Program-made: the position numbers and the translations under genes
Shown here: positions 1 to 8,453 of the stretch, in pieces
Position numbering within the stretch: position 1 is the first letter of the stretch
How the letters are laid out: the number at the start of each line of letters is the position of its first letter
Notes under the pieces: model-generated
Seen by the model: the letters and a program-made list of their open reading frames with translations, nothing else
Told to the model about the DNA's origin: nothing
Databases searched by the model: none
Source of the DNA: Neolecta irregularis DAH-3
Taxonomy: Eukaryota; Ascomycota; Neolectomycetes; Neolectales; Neolectaceae
Reading direction: 5' to 3'
NCBI GenBank assembly: GCA_001929475.1
Contig: LXFE01000632.1
Location: 1-14,672, forward strand
DNA length: 14,672 bases

Positions 1-260
1 ACTTTGCAGATCGGACGGGATGCAGTGCTTTGCCGGAGATATGAACGCATCTGTGATAAAGTGAATACTAGTCACTATATTGGATGGAGGCAATAGGGAA
101 CCAAAAACAAAATGCATTATCCGGGATTCTCGCGTGGTCACCCTCCGCAATACTAACCAGACTCTTCCGGGCTTAACTTTGCAGATCGGACGGGATGCAG
201 TGCTTTACCGGAGATATGAACGCATCTGTGAAGCACTGGATATACTAGCCACTATATTCA
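1..260. repeat. Direct repeat, 175-base period, left edge
   Basis: The block at 1-56 recurs at 176-231 with one mismatch seen (G versus A near base 32 of the unit). Similarity continues more weakly to about 85 and 260, where both copies end in CACTATATT. The first copy starts at the first base of the window, so the array may extend to the left. It could be a tandem satellite or two copies of a dispersed element. No coding function is apparent. The rest of the stretch to 659 shows no gene I can support, only AT-rich DNA and a small duplication of TTATTTCAGAG near 472-490. Confidence 0.85.
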
Positions 261-777
261 GTAATTTTTGTGTTAAGATTAAGTTGCATTGTGATAGATT
301 CATACGTGGGATCACCTCTACATTACAAAGGTAGATTTCAACTTCTATGGTGTTATTTATTTCGCCCAAAGCTGATTAATTTCCAGAGTGTCTTCTGGGA
401 TCATTTTGATCCAATTTTTAAGCTTATCCATAGAGTCAGGCCAATAGGCCAAAAAACCATGTTTGCAGAAAGTTATTTCAGAGTTATTTCAGAATTTACA
501 TTTTTAAAATCGCGCTTTCATCCCCCTTTAAAGAAACCTGTCTTACAATTACGCGATCTTGACATATTTAAAAAAAAGTCTTTCCATGATTCTTGAAAAG
601 GTATTGAACCTGCAGTAATAGCTAAATTTTATGAGTTGCGCTGCGTCCACGACGATGTAATGTCACCCATAGTATGCTTGTCACGTCTATCCTCTTTCAG
701 CAGGCGCCTCCAATCAAGTTTAGGTGCAGATACGCTTATATCAGCCGGCCTGTTTGTACCAGATCATCCACACCACT

Positions 778-2333
778 ATGACCCCACTCTGCCCGACCTC
801 CCCTCTCTCCATCGATTCCATCAGTCTTTGTGTGAAAAGGGCAGAGTATGCGGTGCGGGGTACTCTTGCAATCCGTGCAGAGGAAATTCGGAGCGAACTA
901 GCGTCCGGAAAGGATCTAAATTTTGATAAGGTTATCAATTCAAATATCGGCAATCCCCAAGCATTAGATCAAAAACCGCTGACGTTCTTTCGTCAGGTAT
1001 TGTTCTCATGATCTCCCAACTGAATAGCAAGGTTATAGCGTTGACAGAATATCCCTCCCTTTTGTCTGATTCAAATCTCCCGCTAACCCGACAACTCTTT
1101 CCCTCTGATGCAATCTCGCGTGCCAAAGTTCTATTAGAAGAAATTGGAAGTACAGGCGTATACACAACAAGTCAGGGAATTCTTAGTGTCAGGAAACATG
1201 TTGCAAAATATATATCAGGTATCCCACTTTTGTCCCTATTCACCATCAATTAACAAATATCAAGAACGGGATGGTCATCCCTCTCACTCAGACGACATAT
1301 TCCTGACTTCGGGAGCCAGTGCAGGTATTCAAACCATTCTCCAACTCCTCCTTTCAGGGCCAAGAGACGGTATTCTAATACCGATACCTCAGTACCCCCT
1401 TTATTCCGCGGCTCTATCTCTTCTCAACGGAACTCCGATCCCTTATCATCTTGAAGAAGTGTCGAATTGGTCAACTTCCCTGCACTCGATCAAGACCGCT
1501 CTTGAGAAAACCAAAAGTGAAGGAACCGTTGTAAAAGGCTTGGTCGTAATCAATCCCGGAAATCCGACAGGAAGTGTCCTATCTGACTTTCAAATCTCTC
1601 AGCTTTTGAAATTATGTGAATCGGAAAAAATACTAATCCTGGCTGACGAAGTATACCAAACAAATGTTTTCCACTCACCTTTTGTATCGTTCAAGAAGGT
1701 CCTGCGAGATGAGAATCGGAAAGTTCAATTGGTCTCTTTTCACACGATTTCCAAGGGTATGATTGGAGAATGCGGAAAGCGAGGAGGATATATGGAACTC
1801 TGCAACATTCCCCCCGACGTTCGTGAACAAATTTACAAGCTGGCAAGTATTGGATTGTGTCCTCCTGTATCCGGTCAGATCATTGTGGATTTAATGGTAA
1901 ACCCACCGAAAAAGGGTGATGAGAGTTTCGAGATTTATGACAAAGAATATCGGTTTATTTACGAGACATTGAAAGATCGAGCAAAGATGCTTGAGAATGC
2001 GTTTAGACAGATGGCTGGAGTGGAATGCCAAGGCGCACAGGTGCGCTGCTTGTCCTCTTCCGAGCTGAATTCAAGGGTGCAATGTATCTCTTCCCGCGTA
2101 TGAACTTTCCTTCGCGATTCATTGAAACCGCCAAGAAGCTCAACAAACCACCGGATGAAGTTTACTGCATGGATCTACTCAATTCTACAGGGATATGCAT
2201 TGTTCCAGGAAGCGGATTCGGACAGGAAGAGGGTACATATCATGTGCGGACAACCTTTCTCGCCCCAGGAAAGGAACTGATCGATCGATGGATAGAGTTC
2301 CATCGAAATTTCATGGAAAATTATGGAGATTGA
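778..2333 (+). CDS. ALT1: Alanine aminotransferase (PLP-dependent, class I/II)
   Basis: Proposed CDS: join(778..996, 1032..1218, 1265..2040, 2076..2333), 479 residues, a normal family length. The enzyme interconverts alanine plus 2-oxoglutarate with pyruvate plus glutamate. Recognition comes from the N-terminal EYAVRG-type segment, NIGNPQAL and LTFFRQ, then GVYTTSQG, SGASAGIQ, VVINPGNPTG, LADEVYQ and SFHTISKGMIGECGKRGGY. The PLP-binding lysine is about residue 299 (codon 1753-1755). Later motifs are GAMYLFPRM and VPGSGFGQ. The introns (35, 46 and 35 bases) all end in AAG and join family-conserved residues in frame. ATG 778 is the first ATG in this frame after an in-frame TAG at 721 and gives the usual cytosolic start. 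A presequence-like peptide in another frame upstream (from 660) could belong to an alternative mitochondrial form, but I found no clean splice joining it. The family call is secure; compartment is unknown. Confidence 0.95.
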
Positions 2334-2708
2334 TAAGCTGAAAACAGGCAGAACGCATTCATCCTCCATCGGGCATACTGATGCATTCATATTGATGTTT
2401 ATTGTATCTTGTACTTGTCCAAATAGAGTCCAAATTAAATCATAAATGGGTTTCTGGATGAAATTGCGGTTCCTCGCATATTGCGAATTCTGTTGTCAGA
2501 GGCACATCTTACGGTTTAGAAAAGCTCAAGTCAACCGTGTACTGGACATGCCAAAAATTTGGAAACAGTTCCTATTGGACAAGAAGACCTTTTGATAGAA
2601 CCACCCTCGACCTAAAATGGGACTTCGTCAACGAGACATCACGTGTACTCTCTTTGCTCAACTTCACCTTCCAAAGTGAGAAATTTTGACAATTGCAGAG
2701 GAATTGGG
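2334..2708. other. Intergenic spacer, likely NSP1 promoter
   Basis: This 375-base gap lies between the ALT stop and the proposed NSP1 start. No conserved reading frame is visible. A CACGTG hexamer (E-box/bHLH-type site) occurs near 2640, about 70 bases upstream of the NSP1 ATG. Whether it is used is unknown. Confidence 0.5.
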
Positions 2709-4358
2709 ATGTGTAATTGTCGATTCAACTGCCTTGTTTAATTATTAGCCTTCAACTTCAATCAAAATATCACGGCGTCGCCATCGCCATTCGGATCTTC
2801 TGCCACACCGGCAGCCGGGGTATCAAACCCTCAGCAATCGAATGCCCCACCGTTGTTTGGGTCTAACGCCCCAAAACCTACAAGTGGGGGTCTTTTCTCG
2901 GGGGGAGGCATGACAGGGACATCTGCTCCCGGGACTGGATCGGGATCATTTGGCAGTACTACGCCTCTAAGTACGCCTTCTGGAAATTTATTCTCAGGCG
3001 GCAACACTGCAAACGATTCGAACCCTGCGGCTGGAGGACTATTTGGGAATAACACAACACCTGCAACATTTACAGGTGGAGGCCTGTTTGTAAACAACCC
3101 ATCAAGCAATTCAGCCGTTCCCTTAACATCAAATCTCTTTGGTCAGACACCTGCAGCATCATCTAATTTGTTCGGAGGAAATGCGAAATCAGCTACTCCT
3201 TCAGGGATCCTATTTCCTCCGGCCGCGAATGTAAGTGGGAGCACGACTCCGGCGGGACCTGCTCCTGCGGGTGGATTATTCGGCTCAAAACCAGCAGAAA
3301 GCACGGCACCGGGAGGTCTGTTTGGCGCAAAGCCCGCTGATCCTTCTGGTACATTTGCCGAACTAGGAGGCTTTTGTTTACTTCTATAGCGGCGACTGGG
3401 CTTTTTGGGGCCAAACCAGCAGAAAATAAAACCTCTGGATTTTCATTTGGTTCGTCGACTACGACGAGTGGGGCGAAGGATGATAAACCAGCTACCTCCA
3501 TACCTAGCTTTTCGTTTGGAAGCAATAGCGCTGCCACGATCGCCGGAAAAAAAGATGACACACAAACCCCTGCATATTCATTTGGTGCATCTTCAACTGA
3601 GAAGGTCGACAAACCAGCTGCTGCAGGTGGATTTTCATTTTTACACACTACTACCAGTGCTGCTCCTGAAAAGAAAGACTCGATCGGAAATGCAGCCACT
3701 ATGAACACCCCGATTCCCGCTGCTCCAGCACCTCCTTCATTAAAGAATAAATCTCTTGATGAAATAGTAACACGCTGGACCAATGATCTGGATAAATACT
3801 CTAAAGAATTCCAGCAGTTGTCGAATAAGGTCGCAAAGTGGGATCAAGATCTCGTTTCGAATGCGGACAAGGTAACCTTTTCATCTAAAAATCGACTTTT
3901 TAACGGAGAAATAGATCTCTAACTTGTATGCGCTCACCGTACAAGCTGAACAATCGCAAGGAAAAATCGACCAGGGTTTGGGATACATTGAGTCTCAACA
4001 ATCCGAACTTTCCTCAATTCTAGATATTTACGAATCTCAAGTTTCCCAAATCTTTGAGAATGCAGAGATGAATATTGGAGATAGTGAGCGTGAATCCGCG
4101 TAAGAGTTTTATTTTCGACTGGTTGATTTATCTAGATATAAACTTGCCGAGAATTTAGATGCACAGTTAATATCAATTGAAAAGAATTTGACTGGTGTCA
4201 TAGAAGAAATGAATGTAGCAGGCAAGGAAGTTAAAGAGAATGACGAACTGGCTGGGTTGATGAAGATTCTGAATAATCAATTGGCTAGTTTGAGGTGGAT
4301 TGAAGAAGCGGAAGAAAAATTGCGATCGAAATTGGTCGGAAGGATCGATGAGCCGTGA
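2709..4358 (+). CDS. NSP1: Nucleoporin Nsp1/Nup62, FG-repeat central channel protein
   Basis: Proposed CDS: join(2709..2712, 2749..3348, 3390..3871, 3915..4099, 4136..4358), 497 residues. The protein lines the nuclear pore channel and anchors there through its coiled-coil domain in the Nup62/Nsp1 complex. Residues 1 to about 320 are low-complexity Gly/Ser/Thr/Ala/Pro sequence with FG repeats. LFG and GLFG types dominate up to about residue 225; FSFG and YSFG types follow, interleaved with Lys/Asp-rich linkers. From about residue 322 the conserved Nsp1 coiled-coil domain begins (LDEIVTRW, KWDQDLV, QAEQSQGKIDQGLGYIESQQ) and runs to the end. Introns are 36, 41, 43 and 36 bases. The first coding exon is only ATG plus T, which after splicing gives MSFNFNQN, a typical Nsp1-like start. 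That start is inferred but fits well. The C-terminal half is certain; some FG-region junctions rest on frame and splice motifs only. Confidence 0.93.
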
Positions 4359-4417
4359 GGGGAATATCTCTTGTGGATGTATAATATCAATATCATGCCT
4401 ACAGCCTCAGCAGTGTT

Positions 4418-4490
4418 GGGGACGGGCCGTGGCCCGTGGGCTTACCCGGCCCATGAAAAGCCCATGGGCCGAAACGGGCTTTTTCACGTG
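4418..4490. repeat. GC-rich palindromic patch
   Basis: A compact cluster of GGCC/GGGC words sits 60 bases past the NSP1 stop. It includes GGGCCGTGGCCC (4424-4435) and a perfect 9-base inverted repeat: CGGCCCATG at 4447-4455 and CATGGGCCG at 4463-4471, with a 7-base spacer. A TTTTT run and a CACGTG near 4484-4489 follow. It could form a stable hairpin in either strand. Possible roles are a 3' end structure, the end of a mobile element or a protein-binding site. None is established. Confidence 0.7.
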
Positions 4491-4513
4491 ATATTGGATA
4501 ATACTATTTAGTG

Positions 4514-4776
4514 CAGCCCTTCCCCTCCCCTGTATATCATCCTACCCGCCTTCCTACCCGCCTTCCCTGATCGCCTCACCAGCCCGCCTCGCCAGCCAGC
4601 CTCTCCCATCGCTCGCGCGTCCTTCCCGTCCCTCCTGTCTCTCCCGCCCGTCCTGCCCGCCTCATGTGCCTCGCCTGCCCATCTCTTGCTTCTCCCATCT
4701 TTCCTGCCTGGCTCACCAATCTTTCCTGTCTAGCCTGTTTGGCCCATCTACCTTGCCCGCCCGCCTGTCAGTGCCT
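4514..4776. repeat. Polypyrimidine low-complexity tract (CCTGCC/CCGCCT words)
   Basis: About 260 bases on the plus strand are overwhelmingly C and T, built from irregular repeats of CCCGCCT, CCTGCC, TCTCCC and CTTCC. There is no clean period and no open frame of interest. The strand asymmetry is striking against the 40 percent GC surroundings. It directly follows the GC palindrome patch, so the two may be one repeat element. No coding potential is claimed. Confidence 0.75.
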
Positions 4777-4804
4777 TGCCAGGGGTGAGGCTGAATCTTA
4801 TGCT

Positions 4805-4886
4805 GTGCTCCGAATACTCCACCCCAGGGGTAGATAGATTTGGTGGGGTACATTGGGATTCACCCCGGATGGGATATTCAGAGCAC
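4805..4886. repeat. Imperfect foldback (inverted repeat), MITE-like
   Basis: The left arm begins GTGCTCCGAATA at 4805. The right arm ends at 4886 and its complement begins GTGCTCTGAATA. The arms pair imperfectly over about 30 bases, around a short centre that itself contains CCACCCC and GGTGGGG. The size and structure resemble a very small foldback element. I see no clear target-site duplication and no other copy in the window. Confidence 0.5.
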
Positions 4887-5617
4887 TATATCCAAGTCAT
4901 CTCAGAATCCTCGATTAGTCTACAACTGCGCCAGAGTGCGATAAGCCTATCGCAGAAAAGTGAGATAGAAACCATAAAGTCATGATGATTTTATAAATTG
5001 CTTGGTTCAGTGGCTATGAATCATCAGAGGTAAACTTTCACCGAGTCCTGTGAGATCCAAGGTAGTCTGGACATAAAAGAGGGCACCTTCTCACTATCCT
5101 TACAATTCAGTCGTCCTCTGCATGCTCTAAACAGTTGTTGACACCTTTTATTGTTTTCCTTGGAATCGTTTCTGTTTCGCCAATGTTAAAACCTCCTGCT
5201 ACAGAATCTTCAATGGAAGAGAGCCTGCGCTTCCAGATTACTCAGCTACCGCAAATGACTCAGGGTCCGGAGGGTACTCCAACGGCTTCACTCGACCATT
5301 TCAATGGCAATAATATCTATCAGTGAGCAGATGGTTCTGAACTGGATATGGCGGCCATGGCGGCCAGGTGGGCAAGGGTAGATGTAGCCCTTTACCCATG
5401 GCGCAAGAGGTTCTGGAATGCCAATCATGATCATGATCTTGAGCGTCAACCTGTCAAGCTTGTACGAGCCTCATTTTAGTAGAAGAGTATAAGGTATTTT
5501 TCTATCACTATAGAACGAATCCGTCTTATAACGACTTGAAGACGTTGAACGCCACATTCTTTATAATCTCGTTCGACAGTATCACATCTAGACCAAAAAG
5601 GATTGTCGGAATGCTGA
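4887..5617. other. Long non-coding spacer
   Basis: No supported gene is visible. A 47-codon frame at 5183-5326 (Met start, TGA stop) has no recognisable motif and is treated as chance. A duplicated ATGGCGGCC lies near 5347-5365. Base composition is mixed, and the stretch ends at the tRNA-like unit. It may contain decayed repeat material that cannot be identified by eye. Confidence 0.5.
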
Positions 5618-5699
5618 TGCCTCCTTTGAGATTCGAACTCAAGACCTCTCCCTGAGCTTGATACTAGGGGAGCACAATAACCAACTATGCTAAGGGGGC
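5618..5699 (-). tRNA. tRNA gene or tRNA-derived element, possibly Thr (AGU) with a short intron
   Basis: On the minus strand the acceptor arms are GCCCCCT (from 5699) and AGGAGGC plus discriminator A (to 5618), with one C-A mismatch. The A box TAGCATAGTTGG matches the consensus. The T arm is canonical: TTGAG, TTCGAAT, CTCAA, with a B box at 5630-5638. A T5 run (5595-5599) 18 bases past the 3' end would stop Pol III. The anticodon stem CTCCC/GGGAG encloses 15 bases. If 8 of them (TCAAGCTC) are an intron at the usual site after base 37, the loop reads CTAGTAA with anticodon AGT (threonine). However, the D stem would then compete for one C with the anticodon stem. A tRNA pseudogene or SINE head is therefore a real alternative. 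Confidence 0.6.
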
Positions 5700-6071
5700 A
5701 AGGTACATGTGAGAGTCCGGTTTCTGTGTATAAAACTCGCCGCCATCTTTGGTACCCCGTATATTAACCCCAGTATAAGTGAATATCTAAAAGCGCAGGG
5801 ATAAACCAGTTCTTTTCAACTATTTTTCCTTCTTTGCGTGATCTAAGATTATACTACATCTAGGCATATTTAAAGCATGTATCACCCGTTTCACCCTCGC
5901 TAATCTCCCCGTTGCACGCGGTGTAAATCATCCAATTTCCAGAAATGGAAATAAAAAACGGGGCCAAGTGACATTACGCGCGCTCGCAAATCCTGTCGTC
6001 AAAGCTTCTTCACCACCTATCCCGGCGGCCTGCAACACCCCCCTTTTTCCTCTCCCTATTCATTCGGAACT
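5700..6071. promoter_or_regulatory. Spacer upstream of the PKA gene
   Basis: This 372-base gap separates the minus-strand tRNA-like unit from the PKA start, so it holds the 5' flanks of both. A TATAAAA occurs at about 5729-5735 on the plus strand, far from the PKA ATG. CT-rich sequence (6001-6060, including CCCCCCTTTTTCCTCTCCC) lies immediately before the ATG, as is common at fungal start regions. No open frame is supported here. Confidence 0.4.
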
Positions 6072-7330
6072 ATGGATCCGACGGTTGATAATTTGCTGAA
6101 CCACGACCTTGAGGACGAGGGGATTGAGTTGTTGAAGGAGCAGGGCGCAGTTCAGCTACATGATTTACGACTTGTGCAGACTTTGGGTATAGTTCTTTTT
6201 TTTGTGAGAGTGAATTAGTGACCCTTATTAGGAACGGGGACTTTTGGAAGGGTATTTCTGAGTAAGATTTTTCCGACCTGTTCCTCGTCTCCAGTGACGC
6301 ACTTTGCCATCAAAATTCTTGCAAAAGCGCAGATAGTCAAACTGAAGCAAGTGGAACATATCAACAATGAACGTCTAATATTATCATCGCTTCACCATCC
6401 GTTTCTAGTGAACCTGATTTCTTCATTCCAGTCGTTGACGAACTTATTCATGGTGATGGAATTTGTGCAGGGCGGAGAGCTGTTTACGCATTTACGACGA
6501 GCGGGACGGTTTTCGAATGATGTTGCGAGGTTTTATGTCGCCGAGATTGTACTTGCGATTGAATATCTGCATTGTCAAGATGTGATTTATCGGGATTTGA
6601 AGCCGGAGAATTTATTGTTGGATCGGGAAGGTCACATTAAGATGTACGGGTACCCCTTGCACCAGATCGATGGGATGGTTTGTTGATTGAGGAAAAGTAC
6701 GGATTTCGGATTCGCAAAAGTTGTTACGGATCGAACGTGGACGTTGTGCGGGACACCCGAATACCTTGCTCCAGAGATTATTCAATCAAAGGGGCATGGA
6801 AAGCCTGTTGATTGGTGGGCGTTGGGAATTCTTGCATTTGAAATGCTGGCGGGGTGAGGGGCTGGTGAATATGCGAGGGTTGACATTAGGTATCCACCAT
6901 TCTTCTCTGATAATCCTTTTGGGATATATGAGAAGATTTTGGCTGGCAAGATTGTGTTTCCGATGAGTATTTCTGATATGACTGCTCGTGACCTGATATG
7001 TCGTCTGCTGACGGCTGACCGGACGCGGCGGCTGGGGAATCTGTAGGGACCGAGGGTGATTGTAAGCTGACGGACAGGGCTGGGGGAGCGGAGGATGTGA
7101 AACGGCATTTGTGGTTTTACCACTTGAATTGGACACAAATCGCGCTCCGAGCAACCCCCGGGCCGATTGTTCCGGTGAACAGGTTTGAGGGGGACAGCTG
7201 TAATTTTGAGCGGTACCCGGAACCTAGTGAGGGAGAGTGGGAGGAGCTTGAGCAGGAGATGAGGGGGGAGGATACGGGTAAGTTTGACGAATTTGGAGGG
7301 CTGTTTGGGTTTGATTATGTGGGTATTTGA
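6072..7330 (+). CDS. TPK1: cAMP-dependent protein kinase (PKA) catalytic subunit
   Basis: Proposed CDS: join(6072..6186, 6232..6643, 6698..6853, 6890..7042, 7078..7330), 362 residues. It is an AGC-family Ser/Thr kinase, normally held inactive by a cAMP-binding regulatory subunit. Seen in order: glycine loop LGTGTFGRV (about 38-46), AIK lysine 66, KQVEH and NNER with helix-C Glu 85, YRDLKPEN with catalytic Asp 160, DFG at 178-180, activation loop [11 protein letters not shown] with phospho-acceptor Thr about 191, then APEII and VDWWALGI. The C-tail has [12 protein letters not shown] and ends in an aromatic-rich [10 protein letters not shown] instead of the usual FxxF end. Introns are 45, 54, 36 and 35 bases. 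A further 33-base GT-AG stretch, 6262-6294, has good splice sites but is open in frame. I kept it because retention gives 17 residues between the glycine-loop Val and the AIK motif, as in some fungal PKAs; removal leaves six. Kinase identity is secure. Confidence 0.94.
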
Positions 7331-7430
7331 TTGCCGAAGGAATGGAGTTTTGTGTGCATTGGGAAGATACGGAATATAATTAAATATAATTGAAAATAAA
7401 TAACGGGGATTACAAGATGCGGTGAATGTG

Positions 7431-7940
7431 CTATACGGGATCAGGGTCTGGTGCTCTGGGAGGTGATAGCTTTTCGCCGCTATAGAGGCCCCAGAGATAG
7501 AGGGAGGCACCGAGGAGATAATAGAGGGCGGCGTTTGTGGCCTGGTAGAGCAGGATTGCGGGGAACGCACAGACGAGAGCGAGAACAGCTCTGAACGGGA
7601 CAGAAGAGAATAGCAGCGGCAGCAGCGGATACTCGAGCACGAGAACAGTCAGACCCAGAATGCTACAGTTCAGACTATCAGTTGGGCGCAAAAGTACATG
7701 TTGAGTGTCTGCAGCACGGGCAACGGGCGTACTACAGGCTCAAACACTCTGCCGTCAGCTATATAGCACGGGATGGGAGAACAGACGGGGTCAGCATGTC
7801 AAAGAAGGCTTTGGGAAACAACACGCCCCAGGCTCCTGCCCACGTCTGGTCTGAGATGAGCAGCAGTACAAGAACGACATACACAGCGCAGCAGTCAGGA
7901 TTATGCGGCGGGCACACGTGTAGCGGACAGGGAGAGCCAT
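7431..7940 (-). CDS. Small multi-pass fungal membrane protein (DUF7727-like)
   Basis: Proposed CDS: complement(join(7431..7662, 7698..7748, 7787..7850, 7883..7940)), 134 residues. Function is unknown. It resembles a conserved fungal family of roughly 130-160 residues, which I recall as DUF7727 (identifier to be checked). Matching features are RRIILTAALYQTWAGAWG near the start, FPKAFFDML, VVRPLPVLQ, VLVLEYP around residue 67 and ILLYQATNAALYYLLGA around residue 95. Three to four hydrophobic segments predict an integral membrane protein with a Pro-rich tail. Introns are 32, 38 and 35 bases. The 38-base one uses a weaker GTCTG donor but has a CTGAC branch motif and restores the family alignment. 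The start at 7940 gives the family spacing, but in-frame ATGs lie upstream at 7979 and 8076. The gene converges with the PKA gene (100 bases between stops) and diverges from the oxidase. Confidence 0.85.
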
Positions 7941-8153
7941 TACACCTGGCCGGCAGGAGAGAGAGAAGGAGCCAGCCATAATGAGAATGAGAGAACGAGA
8001 GAACAAAAGAGCGGAAGAGAGAACCGAACAACACGACAGCACAGACCAGACCAGACTATATCTCACCTGTCCCATGCAGCTAGACCAACGCTGAACCACT
8101 ACTCCACATGATTCCCTGAGACGGCATAAACGCCCAAGTCTACTAATACTTCC
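7941..8153. promoter_or_regulatory. Divergent promoter region, purine-rich part
   Basis: This is the half of the 513-base spacer nearer the small membrane-protein gene. Bases 7960-8050 are strongly A/G-rich on the plus strand (GAGAGAAGGAG and GAGAACGAGAG words), so pyrimidine-rich upstream of the minus-strand ATG, a common fungal promoter and 5' UTR character. No gene is supported, although in-frame minus-strand ATGs at 7979 and 8076 could extend the membrane protein. Confidence 0.45.
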
Positions 8154-8400
8154 TCGCGTGTACTAGCGCGCCACCGCCGAAACTTCTTTACAATTTCCCG
8201 ACTCAACACCGATGCGTTCGAACTATCTCTCGCGTGTACTAGCCAGTCTCTCCAAACTTCTTTACAACTGTCCGAGATGACGCCCGTCCCGGCTCTAATA
8301 TTTCTCACATGTACTAGCCAGCTCCCCCGAACCACCTTCTCGATCTCCCCGAGACTACTTCTATACAACTCTAATTTGCGTCGCGTCTGCTAGTCAACCT
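8154..8400. repeat. Degenerate 76-base tandem repeat in a divergent promoter
   Basis: The anchor TCGCGTGTACTAG begins at 8154 and 8230. Variants TCACATGTACTAG (8305) and TCGCGTCTGCTAG (8381) follow, spaced 76, 75 and 76 bases. Further shared words, such as AAACTTCTTTACAA after the first two anchors and (T)CCCCGA/TCCGAGA-type words, show whole-unit homology. The fourth copy is partial. Because 76 is not a multiple of three, the repeat does not preserve a reading frame, so the minus-strand open frame across it is not believable as protein. It lies just upstream of the oxidase TATA-like box and may be an array of regulator sites. Confidence 0.8.
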
Positions 8401-8414
8401 CTAGCCCTGCACTC

Positions 8415-8421
8415 TATTTAA
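8415..8421 (+). promoter_or_regulatory. TATA-like box of the NADPH oxidase gene
   Basis: TATTTAA lies 33 bases before the oxidase ATG at 8454 and is followed by a CT-rich stretch (8424-8453) typical of fungal start regions. Such close spacing implies a very short 5' leader if the box is used. Confidence 0.5.
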
Positions 8422-8453
8422 GGCCTTCCCCTTGCTTGATTCCCTATTTCTCC

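Noticed and set aside
3193-3783. Minus-strand open frame of 196 codons opposite the NSP1 FG region
   Set aside because: It is the shadow of low-complexity FG-repeat DNA, which lacks stops on both strands.
4300-4491. Plus-strand frame starting in the NSP1 last exon and running into the GC palindrome
   Set aside because: It is in a different frame from the conserved Nsp1 coiled coil and continues into repeat DNA.
5183-5326. Possible 47-residue gene on the plus strand
   Set aside because: No recognisable motif, no splice partners that extend it, and a length expected by chance in a 1.7 kb spacer.
6782-7570. Long minus-strand open frame (262 codons) across the PKA 3' half and the next gene
   Set aside because: It is antisense to well-conserved kinase motifs, its translation is Pro/Ser/Arg-rich with no family motif, and it overlaps two supported genes.
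8099-8368. Minus-strand frame across the 76-base repeats, with repeated WLVHVR/WLVHAR peptides
   Set aside because: The repeat length is not a multiple of three, so a protein repeat would not be kept in frame; the peptide resemblance is explained by the DNA repeat.
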